From Candidatus Bipolaricaulota bacterium (GTDB lineage Bacteria > Bipolaricaulota > Bipolaricaulia > UBA7950 > UBA9294): a stretch of DNA of 5,713 nucleotides. Positions 1 through 5,630 of this stretch are shown here, in pieces. The position numbers and the translations under genes are program-made. The notes under the pieces are model-generated. The model made no database searches, was not told the DNA's origin, and saw only the letters and a list, made by a program, of their open reading frames with translations. Location: the NCBI GenBank assembly GCA_018399865.1, contig JAGYNL010000110.1, forward strand, positions 1-5,713. Reading direction: 5' to 3'. Position 1 is the first letter of the stretch, and each line of letters opens with the position of its first letter.

Positions 1-1
1 G

Positions 2-952
2 TTTCTTAATGGCACCCTTGCTCTTCACGAAGAGCTTGAGCTGCGCTTGGCAAGGTTTGTTGGTATGGAGGCTTCACTTGTCTTCAGCACTGGCTATCAA
101 ACCAATTTAGGTACCTTGTCGGCACTAATCGGAAGAGGTGATGTGATCATAGGAGATCGCGAGAATCATGCTAGCCTTGTTGACGGTTCCCGACTGGCTT
201 TGGGTAAGCTATTACGCTTTCGACACAATGACATGAATGATCTAGAGCATGTTTTAGCCGGTGTTCCGCGAGAAGCTGGCAAATTGGTTGTGGTAGATGG
301 TGTGTTTAGCATGAGTGGGGAGATTGCTCCTATTCCAGAGATTGTTTCTCTTTGTCAGAGGTACGAAGCACGGCTGATGGTTGATGATGCTCATGGGATT
401 GGCGTCACTGGTCTTGGACACGGCACAGCTGCCCACTACGGGATGACAGATCATGTTGACCTTATTATGGGAACGTTTAGCAAATCACTGGCTTCAATTG
501 GAGGTTTTATTGCGGGAGCGGCTTCAACTATTCATTGGATAAAGCACCTGGCCCGTTCCCTGATCTTCAGTGCCAGCCTTCCGGCACCAAATGCTGCTGC
601 TGCCCTTGCGTGCCTTGATGTTATCAAGCAGGAACCTGAGCGGGTGAAGCGGGTTAACCAGATTGCGGAAGGTATGCGTGGGCGTTATCGTGAATTAGGA
701 CTTAATGTTGGCGAAGGTAAAACGCCTATCATTCCGATATTTATCGGAGATCAGCTAAAGACAATGAGGATGTGGAAGGCCCTATTTGAAGCAGGAGTCT
801 ACACGAATGTTGCTATTCCTCCCGCGGTTCCACTCGGGCGATCGATTTTGCGAACTAGCTACATGGCTACCCATACAGACGAGCAGATGAATAAGGTAAT
901 AGATGTGGTTGCCAGCGCAGCAATAACTGAGGGTGTGTCAGTTAATTGGTAG
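2..952 (+). CDS. PLP-dependent alpha-oxoamine synthase, serine palmitoyltransferase/Kbl-like (5' partial)
   Basis: Enzymes of this family condense an amino acid with an acyl-CoA, losing CO2 and using pyridoxal phosphate. Members include serine palmitoyltransferase (SPT), glycine C-acetyltransferase (Kbl) and BioF. The reading frame is open from base 2, so the true start lies upstream. The 316 visible residues lack about 80 of the usual ~395. Visible motifs in fragment numbering are NGTLALHEELE near the start, FSTGYQTNLG, HASLVDGSR, the PLP-contacting VDDAHG (D128 and H131) and GTFSKSLAS with the Schiff-base lysine K161. Towards the C-terminus are IFSASLPAP and SYMATHT. The TFSKS lysine motif, the RFRHN-DM-DL segment and the GVYTN...PPAVP segment resemble remembered bacterial SPT sequences more than BioF. 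The VDDAHG and early NGTL-LHE motifs are also shared with Kbl. If it is SPT, it would make 3-ketosphinganine for sphingolipid-like envelope lipids. That substrate is inferred, whereas the fold family is secure. I see no terminator after the TAG stop. Confidence 0.88.
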   Translation, partial: FLNGTLALHEELELRLARFVGMEASLVFSTGYQTNLGTLSALIGRGDVIIGDRENHASLVDGSRLALGKLLRFRHNDMNDLEHVLAGVPREAGKLVVVDGVFSMSGEIAPIPEIVSLCQRYEARLMVDDAHGIGVTGLGHGTAAHYGMTDHVDLIMGTFSKSLASIGGFIAGAASTIHWIKHLARSLIFSASLPAPNAAAALACLDVIKQEPERVKRVNQIAEGMRGRYRELGLNVGEGKTPIIPIFIGDQLKTMRMWKALFEAGVYTNVAIPPAVPLGRSILRTSYMATHTDEQMNKVIDVVASAAITEGVSVNW

Positions 953-1071
953 GGAAAAAAACGGCACTGTAGAAATGAATGCGATACTAGTCACAGACAC
1001 AAGTACTCTGTTGGAATGAAATCAGGCTCAGTAATCGGAGAAATGCTTCAGTAGTCCTTAAAAGCTGTTCT

Positions 1072-1080
1072 TGCTATAAT
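1072..1080 (+). promoter_or_regulatory. Extended -10 promoter for the barrel protein gene
   Basis: TGC followed directly by a perfect TATAAT (1075-1080) forms an extended -10 element. No good -35 hexamer lies 16-18 bp upstream, which is acceptable for extended -10 promoters. Transcription would begin near 1087, leaving a leader of about 26 nt that carries the ribosome-binding site at 1101-1110. This suggests the barrel gene is transcribed independently of the synthase upstream. Confidence 0.6.
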
Positions 1081-1112
1081 AATAGAGGGTACAATACTCA
1101 AGGAAGGTGATA

Positions 1113-2216
1113 ATGATGAAGTGGACCACGTTGATTGTGGGCATACTGCTATGCAGTATAGCGGCATTTGGTACTCCGCTGTCCCTTTGCGACTTCCACT
1201 CGCCACAGACCAGTTTGACTGATCTCAGGCTGTCTATGAGTTACAGGTACTTTGACAATCCGGCGAACGTTGGAGTAGAGGTAAACTCGGGCAAGTTAGG
1301 CTTTAATTATTCCCGGCTTTTCGATTCTCTAGATTATGGCTTCACACTTTCTGGAGGCGGGTCTATCAATCTAGATGATTTTGTAGTTTCTGGCGGTCTT
1401 GGCCAGGGAAACGGAACTTTCCGTTATTACTTAAGTGAAAAGATGCCTGTTTTCGGGTTTGGTGGGGCAAATCTTTCGTATTCCTTTGGTCAGAGCAAAC
1501 CTTCTGTAAGTATTAGCGTTGGAGTTGGTTACGGAAGGTTCAGTGATGTCACACCGATGGCAAAGGCAATGACTATTCAACAGGATCTCATAGCCCTTGG
1601 TGCGATAAGTGGCCCTCTTTCAGATGATGCATTAATGGCAATAGCTGAGGAAATTGGCAGAAGGGCAGAGTATGACACTATAAAGGCTCTAGTAGCAGCT
1701 ATCGAACCGATAATCGAGCAGACAGCTGGGGTTACTTTAGACGCGCGCGCTATTCTCACTGTTGAGGATGACATCCTGGCGACGGGGGACGAATTAAGCT
1801 GTGGTTGGGCAGTGCAGGCAGGGTTAGGTTACGAATTGATTGATCCATCGGGCGGTGCTCAGGATGTATTGGTGACTATTTCAGGCGATGCTTCGCTTGC
1901 CCCAGCTCCAGGATCTCAATTGACACTGCACGCGGATCTCTACGGCCCCTTTGATATTCTATCTGAGAATACCCTGGCTGTGAGCGGGGCTTATACTTTT
2001 GCCCTGAAGCAGGACGTAGATCTTATCCTCAACTATCAGCTACAGCGTGTCCAGCCGTTGGCAGGAAACATATCAGAGAGCCAATCACTTACAGCTTCTG
2101 TCTCCTTTAACATTGGGGAAGTAAATATCGCGGTTGAGGGTGGCCTAACCAAAGGTATTGGTGCAACTGGCTGGTCTCAGGAGATCACTATATCAGCCGG
2201 GATGGACCTTCTGTAG
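1113..2216 (+). CDS. Secreted beta-rich protein, probable outer-membrane beta-barrel
   Basis: I do not recognise a named family. The start is placed at ATG 1113 (ATG 1116 is equally possible) because the Shine-Dalgarno-like AGGAAGGTGA (1101-1110) overlaps the in-frame GTG at 1107. The product of about 367 aa begins with a signal peptide: MMKW, then a hydrophobic stretch to about residue 18, with a likely cleavage after AFG (residue 20). The C14 context (ILLC) is not a good lipobox. Residues 30-145 and 215-367 are rich in alternating polar and hydrophobic strands with many Gly, Ser and aromatic residues, for example KLGFNYSRLF, VSISVGVGYG and LILNYQLQRV. This is the pattern of transmembrane beta-barrels. 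Residues 149-207 are instead Ala/Ile/Glu-rich and look helical, so they may form a plug or periplasmic/extracellular insert. A role as porin or envelope structural protein is inferred. The gene has its own promoter and a strong terminator, so it is probably monocistronic. Confidence 0.65.
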   Translation: MMKWTTLIVGILLCSIAAFGTPLSLCDFHSPQTSLTDLRLSMSYRYFDNPANVGVEVNSGKLGFNYSRLFDSLDYGFTLSGGGSINLDDFVVSGGLGQGNGTFRYYLSEKMPVFGFGGANLSYSFGQSKPSVSISVGVGYGRFSDVTPMAKAMTIQQDLIALGAISGPLSDDALMAIAEEIGRRAEYDTIKALVAAIEPIIEQTAGVTLDARAILTVEDDILATGDELSCGWAVQAGLGYELIDPSGGAQDVLVTISGDASLAPAPGSQLTLHADLYGPFDILSENTLAVSGAYTFALKQDVDLILNYQLQRVQPLAGNISESQSLTASVSFNIGEVNIAVEGGLTKGIGATGWSQEITISAGMDLL

Positions 2217-2241
2217 ACAGTTATTGTCAGTAACTAACCAG

Positions 2242-2269
2242 CGGGGAGGTCTTAGACTTCCCCGTTTTT
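2242..2269 (+). terminator. Rho-independent terminator after the barrel protein gene
   Basis: The arms CGGGGAGGTC (2242-2251) and GACTTCCCCG (2255-2264) form a 10-bp stem with one G-U pair around a TTA loop, followed directly by TTTTT (2265-2269). It lies 25 bp after the TAG stop and is a textbook intrinsic terminator for plus-strand transcription. Confidence 0.92.
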
Positions 2270-2401
2270 GTTGATCTTGAAAAAGTGGATGCGGCAACTT
2301 TGGGGTTGGAGGTTGTCCTATAGCTGATTTGCTGATAAGGGATTGAGATACTACTGAGAGATTAAATGGAGCGTTTTGGAGAGCAGTTGGGTGTATGACT
2401 A

Positions 2402-2812
2402 ATGAAGTTACTAGTTGTTTATGCTGATCGTTTTGCTTATAGAACCACACTTAAGTCCATTGACTCAGAAGATGATCTGGATGAGAGTAAAGGGATTGAT
2501 AATGCCATTGTGGGCTTCATTCATGTTGAGCCACATGATGAACAAAGAGCAGGTGCAGTGGAAACTCACCTGGTCAAACATCTCAAGTGGGCAGCGAGGA
2601 AGAACCAGACTATGAGAATCGTATTGCACTCATTTGCTCATCTTGCGGAGGAAAAGGCTTCTTGGGAGTTTACCAAGGGTCTTCTCGATAGAGCTCAAGA
2701 AAGACTCAATAAATCAGGTTACGAGACTCATCAGACACCTTTTGGGTTCTTCCTTGACTTACACGTGGATGCCCCTGGACATCCACTAGCGCGTATCTTC
2801 AAGTCCGTTTAG
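2402..2812 (+). CDS. Stand-alone archaeal-type threonyl-tRNA synthetase editing-domain protein
   Basis: The 136-aa protein matches, over its whole length, the N-terminal editing domain of archaeal ThrRS (tRNA-Thr_ED family, D-aminoacyl-tRNA deacylase-like fold). In archaea that domain hydrolyses Ser mischarged on tRNA-Thr. Markers are the N-terminal strand MKLLVVYADRFAY, a GFIHVEP strand (38-44), HSFAHLAEEKAS (76-87, with H80 matching the conserved YAHLS histidine), PFGFFLDLHV (113-122) and GHPLA (126-130). No synthetase catalytic domain follows. The archaeal motif is remembered as PFG(Y/W)YK, and the lysine implicated in deacylation there is Leu here, so activity or substrate may differ. ATG 2402 is the first possible start, because an in-frame TGA lies at 2396. 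The ribosome-binding site is weak (TTGGGTGT, 2387-2394), and I find no convincing promoter in 2270-2401. The fold family is likely; function as a trans-editing factor is inferred. Confidence 0.75.
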   Translation: MKLLVVYADRFAYRTTLKSIDSEDDLDESKGIDNAIVGFIHVEPHDEQRAGAVETHLVKHLKWAARKNQTMRIVLHSFAHLAEEKASWEFTKGLLDRAQERLNKSGYETHQTPFGFFLDLHVDAPGHPLARIFKSV

Positions 2813-2834
2813 CTTATCTTCTCTCTTTCCAGAA

Positions 2835-2860
2835 GCAGGCAGCTACATTTTAGTTGCTGC
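2835..2860. other. Stem-loop in the convergent intergenic region
   Basis: GCAGCTA (2839-2845) pairs with TAGTTGC (2851-2857) around a 5-nt loop, with one G-U pair. Three more pairs (2835-2837 with 2858-2860) extend the stem across a bulged G. It lies 23 bp after the editing-domain gene, but no T-run follows, so terminator activity is uncertain. Confidence 0.4.
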
Positions 2861-2866
2861 ATGCTG

Positions 2867-2902
2867 TGAACAAGCTACCGTATTACTTATGTAACTTGTT
2901 CA
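2867..2902. terminator. Possible bidirectional terminator hairpin between convergent genes
   Basis: TGAACAAG (2867-2874) and CTTGTTCA (2895-2902) are a perfect 8-bp inverted repeat. A second short pairing, TTAC/GTAA, lies inside. The right arm overlaps the stop codon of the minus-strand CGGC gene (2900-2902). The hairpin sits where convergent transcripts would meet, but neither strand has a clear T-tract. Terminator function is therefore a tentative reading. Confidence 0.35.
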
Positions 2903-3328
2903 ATCATAAGCCTCTCTAATTTCCTGGGTTGCTAGAAGTTCGTCAAGGTGCTTCATAGCATCCCACGATTCAAGGTTCTTGTGGACCGTGTAGTACTTCT
3001 GCGGGATAGGGTGTGTTCCCACGATTACCGGAACGTGGTATTGTTCCTGTATGAATGACACGAAGTAATCAATATACGGGCAGGGAGGGTAACCCACTAC
3101 AAATCCTGTTGCCAGGTGTATAGCTCGGGCTCCATTTTTTACCATCTCTGCCGGCACATACTCGATATTGCCACCCGGACAGCCACCGCAAGTGGAATAG
3201 CCAACGAGTTCTAGAGATTCGGTAACCGGATAGCGGGAAAAGGCGCCGCTTCTCTCCTTCATTGCACGCAGACACTTGCCGCCTCCGCAAGCGCGATAGC
3301 GGTCGCAAATGATTATTCCAATTTTCAT
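2900..3328 (-). CDS. CGGC-domain cysteine-rich putative metal-binding protein
   Basis: The 142-aa product carries the signature of the CGGC domain family, small proteins of anaerobic bacteria and archaea thought to bind metal or an Fe-S centre. No reaction is known to me. The six cysteines are C8 (IICDRY), C14 and C19 (CGGGKC), C47 and C50 (the diagnostic TCGGCPGG) and C83 (PPCPY). A conserved-looking GTHPIP loop follows at 104-109. There is no signal peptide or membrane segment, so it should be cytoplasmic. The start is fixed by AGGAGG (3333-3338) four bases before ATG 3328. The frame stays open upstream to a TTG at 3412, but that start has no ribosome-binding site and would place an uncharacteristic Pro/Arg-rich extension before the domain. 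The gene is convergent with the editing-domain gene and divergent from the Ntn-hydrolase gene. Confidence 0.87.
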   Translation of the reverse strand: MKIGIIICDRYRACGGGKCLRAMKERSGAFSRYPVTESLELVGYSTCGGCPGGNIEYVPAEMVKNGARAIHLATGFVVGYPPCPYIDYFVSFIQEQYHVPVIVGTHPIPQKYYTVHKNLESWDAMKHLDELLATQEIREAYD

Positions 3329-3347
3329 GTTGCCTCCTAGTAGCGGG

Positions 3348-3376
3348 AGTCTAGACGGCCAAGGACGTGACGTCAA
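3348..3376 (-). promoter_or_regulatory. Sigma-70-type promoter for the CGGC gene
   Basis: Read on the minus strand, TTGACG (3376-3371) is separated by 17 bp from TAGACT (3353-3348), five of six and four of six matches to consensus. Initiation would fall near 3341, giving a leader of about a dozen bases that begins just before the AGGAGG site. The close fit to the chosen start codon supports both calls. Confidence 0.55.
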
Positions 3377-3396
3377 GCTGGGCAACTTTTGGCCGT
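3355..3396. repeat. Nested inverted repeats over the CGGC promoter (operator candidate)
   Basis: ACGGCCAA (3355-3362) and TTGGCCGT (3389-3396) are perfect 8-bp inverted copies with centres 34 bp apart, about three helical turns. One copy lies between the -10 and -35 elements and the other lies upstream of -35. Between them, overlapping the -35, is the separate perfect palindrome TGACGTCA (3368-3375). Symmetric sites arranged around a promoter suggest repressor or activator binding. An RNA hairpin is less likely, since most of the repeat would lie outside the transcript. Confidence 0.5.
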
Positions 3397-3461
3397 TCGC
3401 GTGCTGTAGCAAGTGGGCAAAAGGTTCAGCTTCACAAAGCTAGGTAAGGTCATCTTAGAAC

Positions 3462-3490
3462 TTGAAATAGCAATAACGCCTGCTTATTCT
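3462..3490 (+). promoter_or_regulatory. Sigma-70-type promoter for the Ntn-hydrolase gene
   Basis: TTGAAA (3462-3467, five of six) and TATTCT (3485-3490, four of six) are separated by exactly 17 bp. Initiation about seven bases downstream would fall at 3497-3501, at or just before the ATG. The transcript would then be leaderless or nearly so, which agrees with the absence of any Shine-Dalgarno sequence. Confidence 0.5.
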
Positions 3491-3500
3491 TCAAAACACC

Positions 3501-4160
3501 ATGAGCTTGATCATTGCGGTCAGGGATGACCAGGATATAGTGCTTGCTAGTGACGGGCGCGTGCTTGATGATCACTCCTGCGTTATTTCTGAGCACTCCC
3601 TCAAGACGCTTGCTCTTAACCACGATGTCTGCCTTGGTCTTGCCGGGCCGTCGTACACAATGAGACAGGTACTTACGTCGCTTGGCGTCAGGTGTCGTGG
3701 CACCCACCCCATTGACCTTCTCGGTGAGTGTCAAGAAGTTGCGTGCCCAGTTGATGTTGACTACCAGGATGCTCGCAACGAAATCATAAACGTTCTACGT
3801 TGGATGGCGAGAAACCTTACGCCTAGCAATCGCTTGACAAACATCCCGGCAGTAATCTTAGCAGGAAGACGGGGAGGTCAACCCGCTTTAAGCCAGTGGA
3901 CGTATCCAGCGGGCACATTAGAGCCGTCAGTGAACGTGGGTTACTATCATGCGATAGTGGGCAGCCTGCCTGAACCAGGATCACAAGCATTGCATGACCT
4001 TCATAGAATGGTGGAAGCAGAGGAGATTACCACAGGGGCAGAGGAAAGACTGGCTGTGGCGGTGCGATTTTGTGCTGACTACTTTGGAAGATACGGACCA
4101 ATTAACAAGAACATAGCTATGCGTCGTTTGTCGCATAGTTTTGAATTGGATATTGCATAA
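3501..4160 (+). CDS. Proteasome/HslV-fold Ntn-hydrolase homologue with Ser nucleophile
   Basis: The first 50 residues of this 219-aa protein follow the proteasome beta/HslV pattern: MSLIIAVRDD, IVLASDGR, then LKTLAL and CLGLAG. HslV from memory starts MTTIVSVRR...GDGQ. If Met is removed, Ser becomes residue 1, Asp in ASDGR becomes residue 17 and Arg becomes 19. That matches the spacing of the proteasome Thr1-Asp17-Arg19 set, while the Lys33 equivalent is one residue late (K34). A later AIVGS...GSQALHDL segment (about 149-166) resembles the Gly-Ser region that precedes a helix in this fold. The inferred role is an N-terminal-nucleophile peptidase or amidohydrolase of unknown substrate. It could also be related to Anbu- or connectase-type proteins. 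No HslU, Mpa or other ATPase partner is encoded nearby. An in-frame TAA at 3474 leaves ATG 3501 as the only standard start. No ribosome-binding site precedes it. Confidence 0.72.
   Translation: MSLIIAVRDDQDIVLASDGRVLDDHSCVISEHSLKTLALNHDVCLGLAGPSYTMRQVLTSLGVRCRGTHPIDLLGECQEVACPVDVDYQDARNEIINVLRWMARNLTPSNRLTNIPAVILAGRRGGQPALSQWTYPAGTLEPSVNVGYYHAIVGSLPEPGSQALHDLHRMVEAEEITTGAEERLAVAVRFCADYFGRYGPINKNIAMRRLSHSFELDIA
4117..4142 (+). other. Terminator-like hairpin inside the Ntn-hydrolase coding end
   Basis: CTATGCG (4117-4123) and CGCATAG (4132-4138) form a perfect 7-bp stem with an 8-nt loop, followed by TTTT (4139-4142). It sits within the last 15 codons of the gene. No other terminator is visible before the fmdB promoter, so it may serve as a weak one, but the stem is modest and the T-run short. 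Confidence 0.35.
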
Positions 4161-4170
4161 AGAGGATTCC

Positions 4171-4199
4171 TTGACTGAACAGCCGCTTACCATTATCAT
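4171..4199 (+). promoter_or_regulatory. Sigma-70-type promoter for the fmdB-family gene
   Basis: TTGACT (4171-4176) and TATCAT (4194-4199) each match consensus at five of six positions with a 17-bp spacer. Initiation would be near 4206, giving a leader of about 55 nt that includes the GGGAGGT ribosome-binding site. Confidence 0.68.
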
Positions 4200-4212
4200 T
4201 ATTGGCAGTCAA
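4171..4212. repeat. Inverted repeat spanning the fmdB promoter
   Basis: TTGACTG (4171-4177) is repeated in perfect inverted form as CAGTCAA (4206-4212), with centres 35 bp apart. The left copy contains the -35 element and the right copy begins at the predicted transcription start. It could be a paired operator, or a chance match of a -35-like sequence. Confidence 0.4.
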
Positions 4213-4260
4213 TAATATTAAGTGCTAATGCATGGTTGTGGGATTTTTGGGAGGTTTAAG

Positions 4261-4638
4261 ATGCCGCTCTATCGGTACAAATGTGGATCTTGTGGCAGCG
4301 AATTTACTGTATTGGTACGGCAAAGAAGCGATGGTGATGACATCGTATGCCCGGATTGTGGAAGCAGGCATACACAGAAAGTGGTATCACGGGTGGCAAT
4401 TCAGTTCAAAGGAAGTGGCTACTACAAGACAGACTATGCGCGTAGGGGTAAGTCACAAGCTGGTATGAAGACGAGTGCTTCTAGTCAGCCAGAAGACTCA
4501 GCTAGGCAGGAGAAATCGCCATCTGACTTAAAGGTAGATAGCAACAAGGATAACTCGGAAAGCAGAAAGTCACAACCTTCTAAGTCTGCAAGCAAGCAGT
4601 ACCAGCTCAAAGAAAGACCCAAACCTGCGAATAGCTAA
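4261..4638 (+). CDS. FmdB-family zinc-ribbon protein with disordered tail
   Basis: The N-terminal 59 residues are a typical FmdB/CxxC_CXXC_SSSS putative regulatory domain. It starts MPLYRYKCGSCG, with Zn-binding pairs C8/C11 and C30/C33, then FKGSGYYKTDY (49-59), which closes this family's core. Proteins of this type were named from a regulator in a formamidase operon; a general biochemical role is not established. The domain probably binds zinc. Residues 60-125 are a Ser/Lys/Gln/Asp-rich stretch of low complexity with no predicted structure; many relatives are shorter or end in Gly/Ser tails. ATG 4261 is chosen because GGGAGGT (4249-4255) sits six bases upstream and because the family begins at MPxY. 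The in-frame upstream GTG at 4222 has no ribosome-binding site. It is apparently transcribed alone from the promoter at 4171-4199. Confidence 0.9.
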   Translation: MPLYRYKCGSCGSEFTVLVRQRSDGDDIVCPDCGSRHTQKVVSRVAIQFKGSGYYKTDYARRGKSQAGMKTSASSQPEDSARQEKSPSDLKVDSNKDNSESRKSQPSKSASKQYQLKERPKPANS

Positions 4639-4667
4639 ACTGCTGGCCGGCGGGAATAGCTGTTTAG
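4635..4667 (+). other. Stem-loop overlapping the fmdB stop codon
   Basis: CTAAAC (4635-4640) pairs with GTTTAG (4662-4667), and after a T-T mismatch GCT pairs with AGC, leaving a 13-nt GC-rich loop. GAATAGCT also occurs twice as a direct repeat (4629-4636 and 4654-4661). With no T-run downstream it is at best a weak terminator. Confidence 0.3.
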
Positions 4668-4692
4668 AAGCGCCAGGCACTGCTTAGATAAT
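4663..4692 (+). promoter_or_regulatory. Possible promoter upstream of gpmA
   Basis: TTTAGA (4663-4668, four of six) and GATAAT (4687-4692, five of six) lie 18 bp apart at the edge of an AT-rich stretch (4681-4710). This would give a leader of about 130 nt before gpmA. A closer alternative is TTGATC (4773-4778) with TAGGTT (4795-4800), which has a poor -10. Neither is strong. Confidence 0.3.
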
Positions 4693-4828
4693 ATTATACA
4701 TTATTTCACCATGTCATAGTATTTTTATGGCTTGCTTGTTTTTGTTCTGGTTATTATCGTTTAATGCTGGAGTTGATCAGCTGGTTTTAGCGGATAGGTT
4801 ACAAATCTCTAGGAAACAGGAGGTGGGG

Positions 4829-5581
4829 ATGACTAGGAAATTGGTCCTACTTCGGCATGGAGAGAGCGAATGGAACTTAGCAAATAAGTTTACAGGCTGG
4901 ACAGACGTTGATCTTAGCCCCCGTGGGGTGAGTGAGGCGCATAGAGCAGGTGAGATACTTCGAGAAGAGGGTTACACGTTTGATATTGCCTATACCTCTG
5001 TTTTGAAGCGGGCGATTCGTACTCTATGGATTGCGCTTGATGAGCTAGATTTAATGTGGATCCCTGTTTACCGAAGCTGGCGCTTAAACGAGAGGCATTA
5101 CGGAGCGCTGCAGGGCCTGAACAAGAAAGAAACGGCCGAGGAGAAAGGCAAAGAGTTGGTTCACCAATGGCGGCGAAGTTACGCTGTTCGCCCTCCCGAG
5201 CTAGAGCCTGATGATAAGCGACACCCACGGTTGGACCCGCGATACGCACAACTCGAACCAAGTGAAGTGCCAGCAACCGAATGTTTGAAGGACACTCTGG
5301 AGCGGGTATTGCCGTATTGGCATGAGGAAATCGTGCCTGCGGTTAAAGGAGGTGAACGGGTTTTGATCGTGGCGCATGGCAACAGCATGCGTGCGCTGGT
5401 CAAATACCTAGATAATGTCTCCGAAGAGGAGATTACTGGTCTTAACATCCCCACTGGGTTTCCTCTTGTATATGAACTTGACGATGACCTTAAGGCTCTT
5501 AAGCACTACTATCTTGGTGACGCCGATGAGATAGAAGAAGCAACTTCTTCTGTGGCCAAGCAAGCCTCTACTAAGAATTAG
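4829..5581 (+). CDS. gpmA: 2,3-bisphosphoglycerate-dependent phosphoglycerate mutase
   Basis: This cytoplasmic enzyme interconverts 3-phosphoglycerate and 2-phosphoglycerate in glycolysis and gluconeogenesis through a phosphohistidine intermediate primed by 2,3-bisphosphoglycerate. The 250-aa length equals that of the family. All key features are present: the LRHGESEW motif with phospho-accepting H10, [36 protein letters not shown] with acid/base E88, and AHGNS with H183. The C-terminal YYLGD is followed by a short polar tail. ATG 4829 is fixed by AGGAGGT (4818-4824) and by agreement with family N-termini. A frame extension back to ATG 4727 would add a hydrophobic leader but has no ribosome-binding site. 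The gene is followed after 49 bp by rimO with no terminator between, so the two may be cotranscribed. Confidence 0.97.
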   Translation: MTRKLVLLRHGESEWNLANKFTGWTDVDLSPRGVSEAHRAGEILREEGYTFDIAYTSVLKRAIRTLWIALDELDLMWIPVYRSWRLNERHYGALQGLNKKETAEEKGKELVHQWRRSYAVRPPELEPDDKRHPRLDPRYAQLEPSEVPATECLKDTLERVLPYWHEEIVPAVKGGERVLIVAHGNSMRALVKYLDNVSEEEITGLNIPTGFPLVYELDDDLKALKHYYLGDADEIEEATSSVAKQASTKN

Positions 5582-5630
5582 CGCAGTTAGGTTAGTTAGC
5601 TCATTTTGATATTGCTTAAGTGTGACTAAG

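Noticed and set aside
975..1019. Fourteen-codon ORF (MNAILVTDTSTLLE) between the synthase and the barrel gene
   Set aside because: It is too short, has no good ribosome-binding site and no sign of being a remnant of a longer gene; likely chance.
3329..3412. Longer CGGC protein beginning at TTG 3412
   Set aside because: It has no ribosome-binding site, the added residues do not look like the family, and the segment contains the promoter and operator-like repeats. AGGAGG fixes ATG 3328.
3450..3734. Minus-strand 94-aa open frame over the start of the Ntn-hydrolase gene
   Set aside because: It is antisense to a gene with clear family features, shows no domain pattern, and would run through the plus-strand promoter.
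4727..4828. Hydrophobic N-terminal extension of gpmA from ATG 4727, resembling a signal sequence
   Set aside because: There is no ribosome-binding site before 4727, a strong AGGAGGT lies just before ATG 4829, and phosphoglycerate mutases are cytoplasmic and start at the [11 protein letters not shown] position.
4914..5454. Long minus-strand open frames opposite gpmA (120 and 91 aa)
   Set aside because: These are shadows of the strongly conserved gpmA coding sequence with no recognisable protein features.
5582..5630. GTTAG/TTAG repeats after gpmA as a possible terminator or regulatory repeat
   Set aside because: The repeats are too short and form no hairpin or T-run; nothing supports function.
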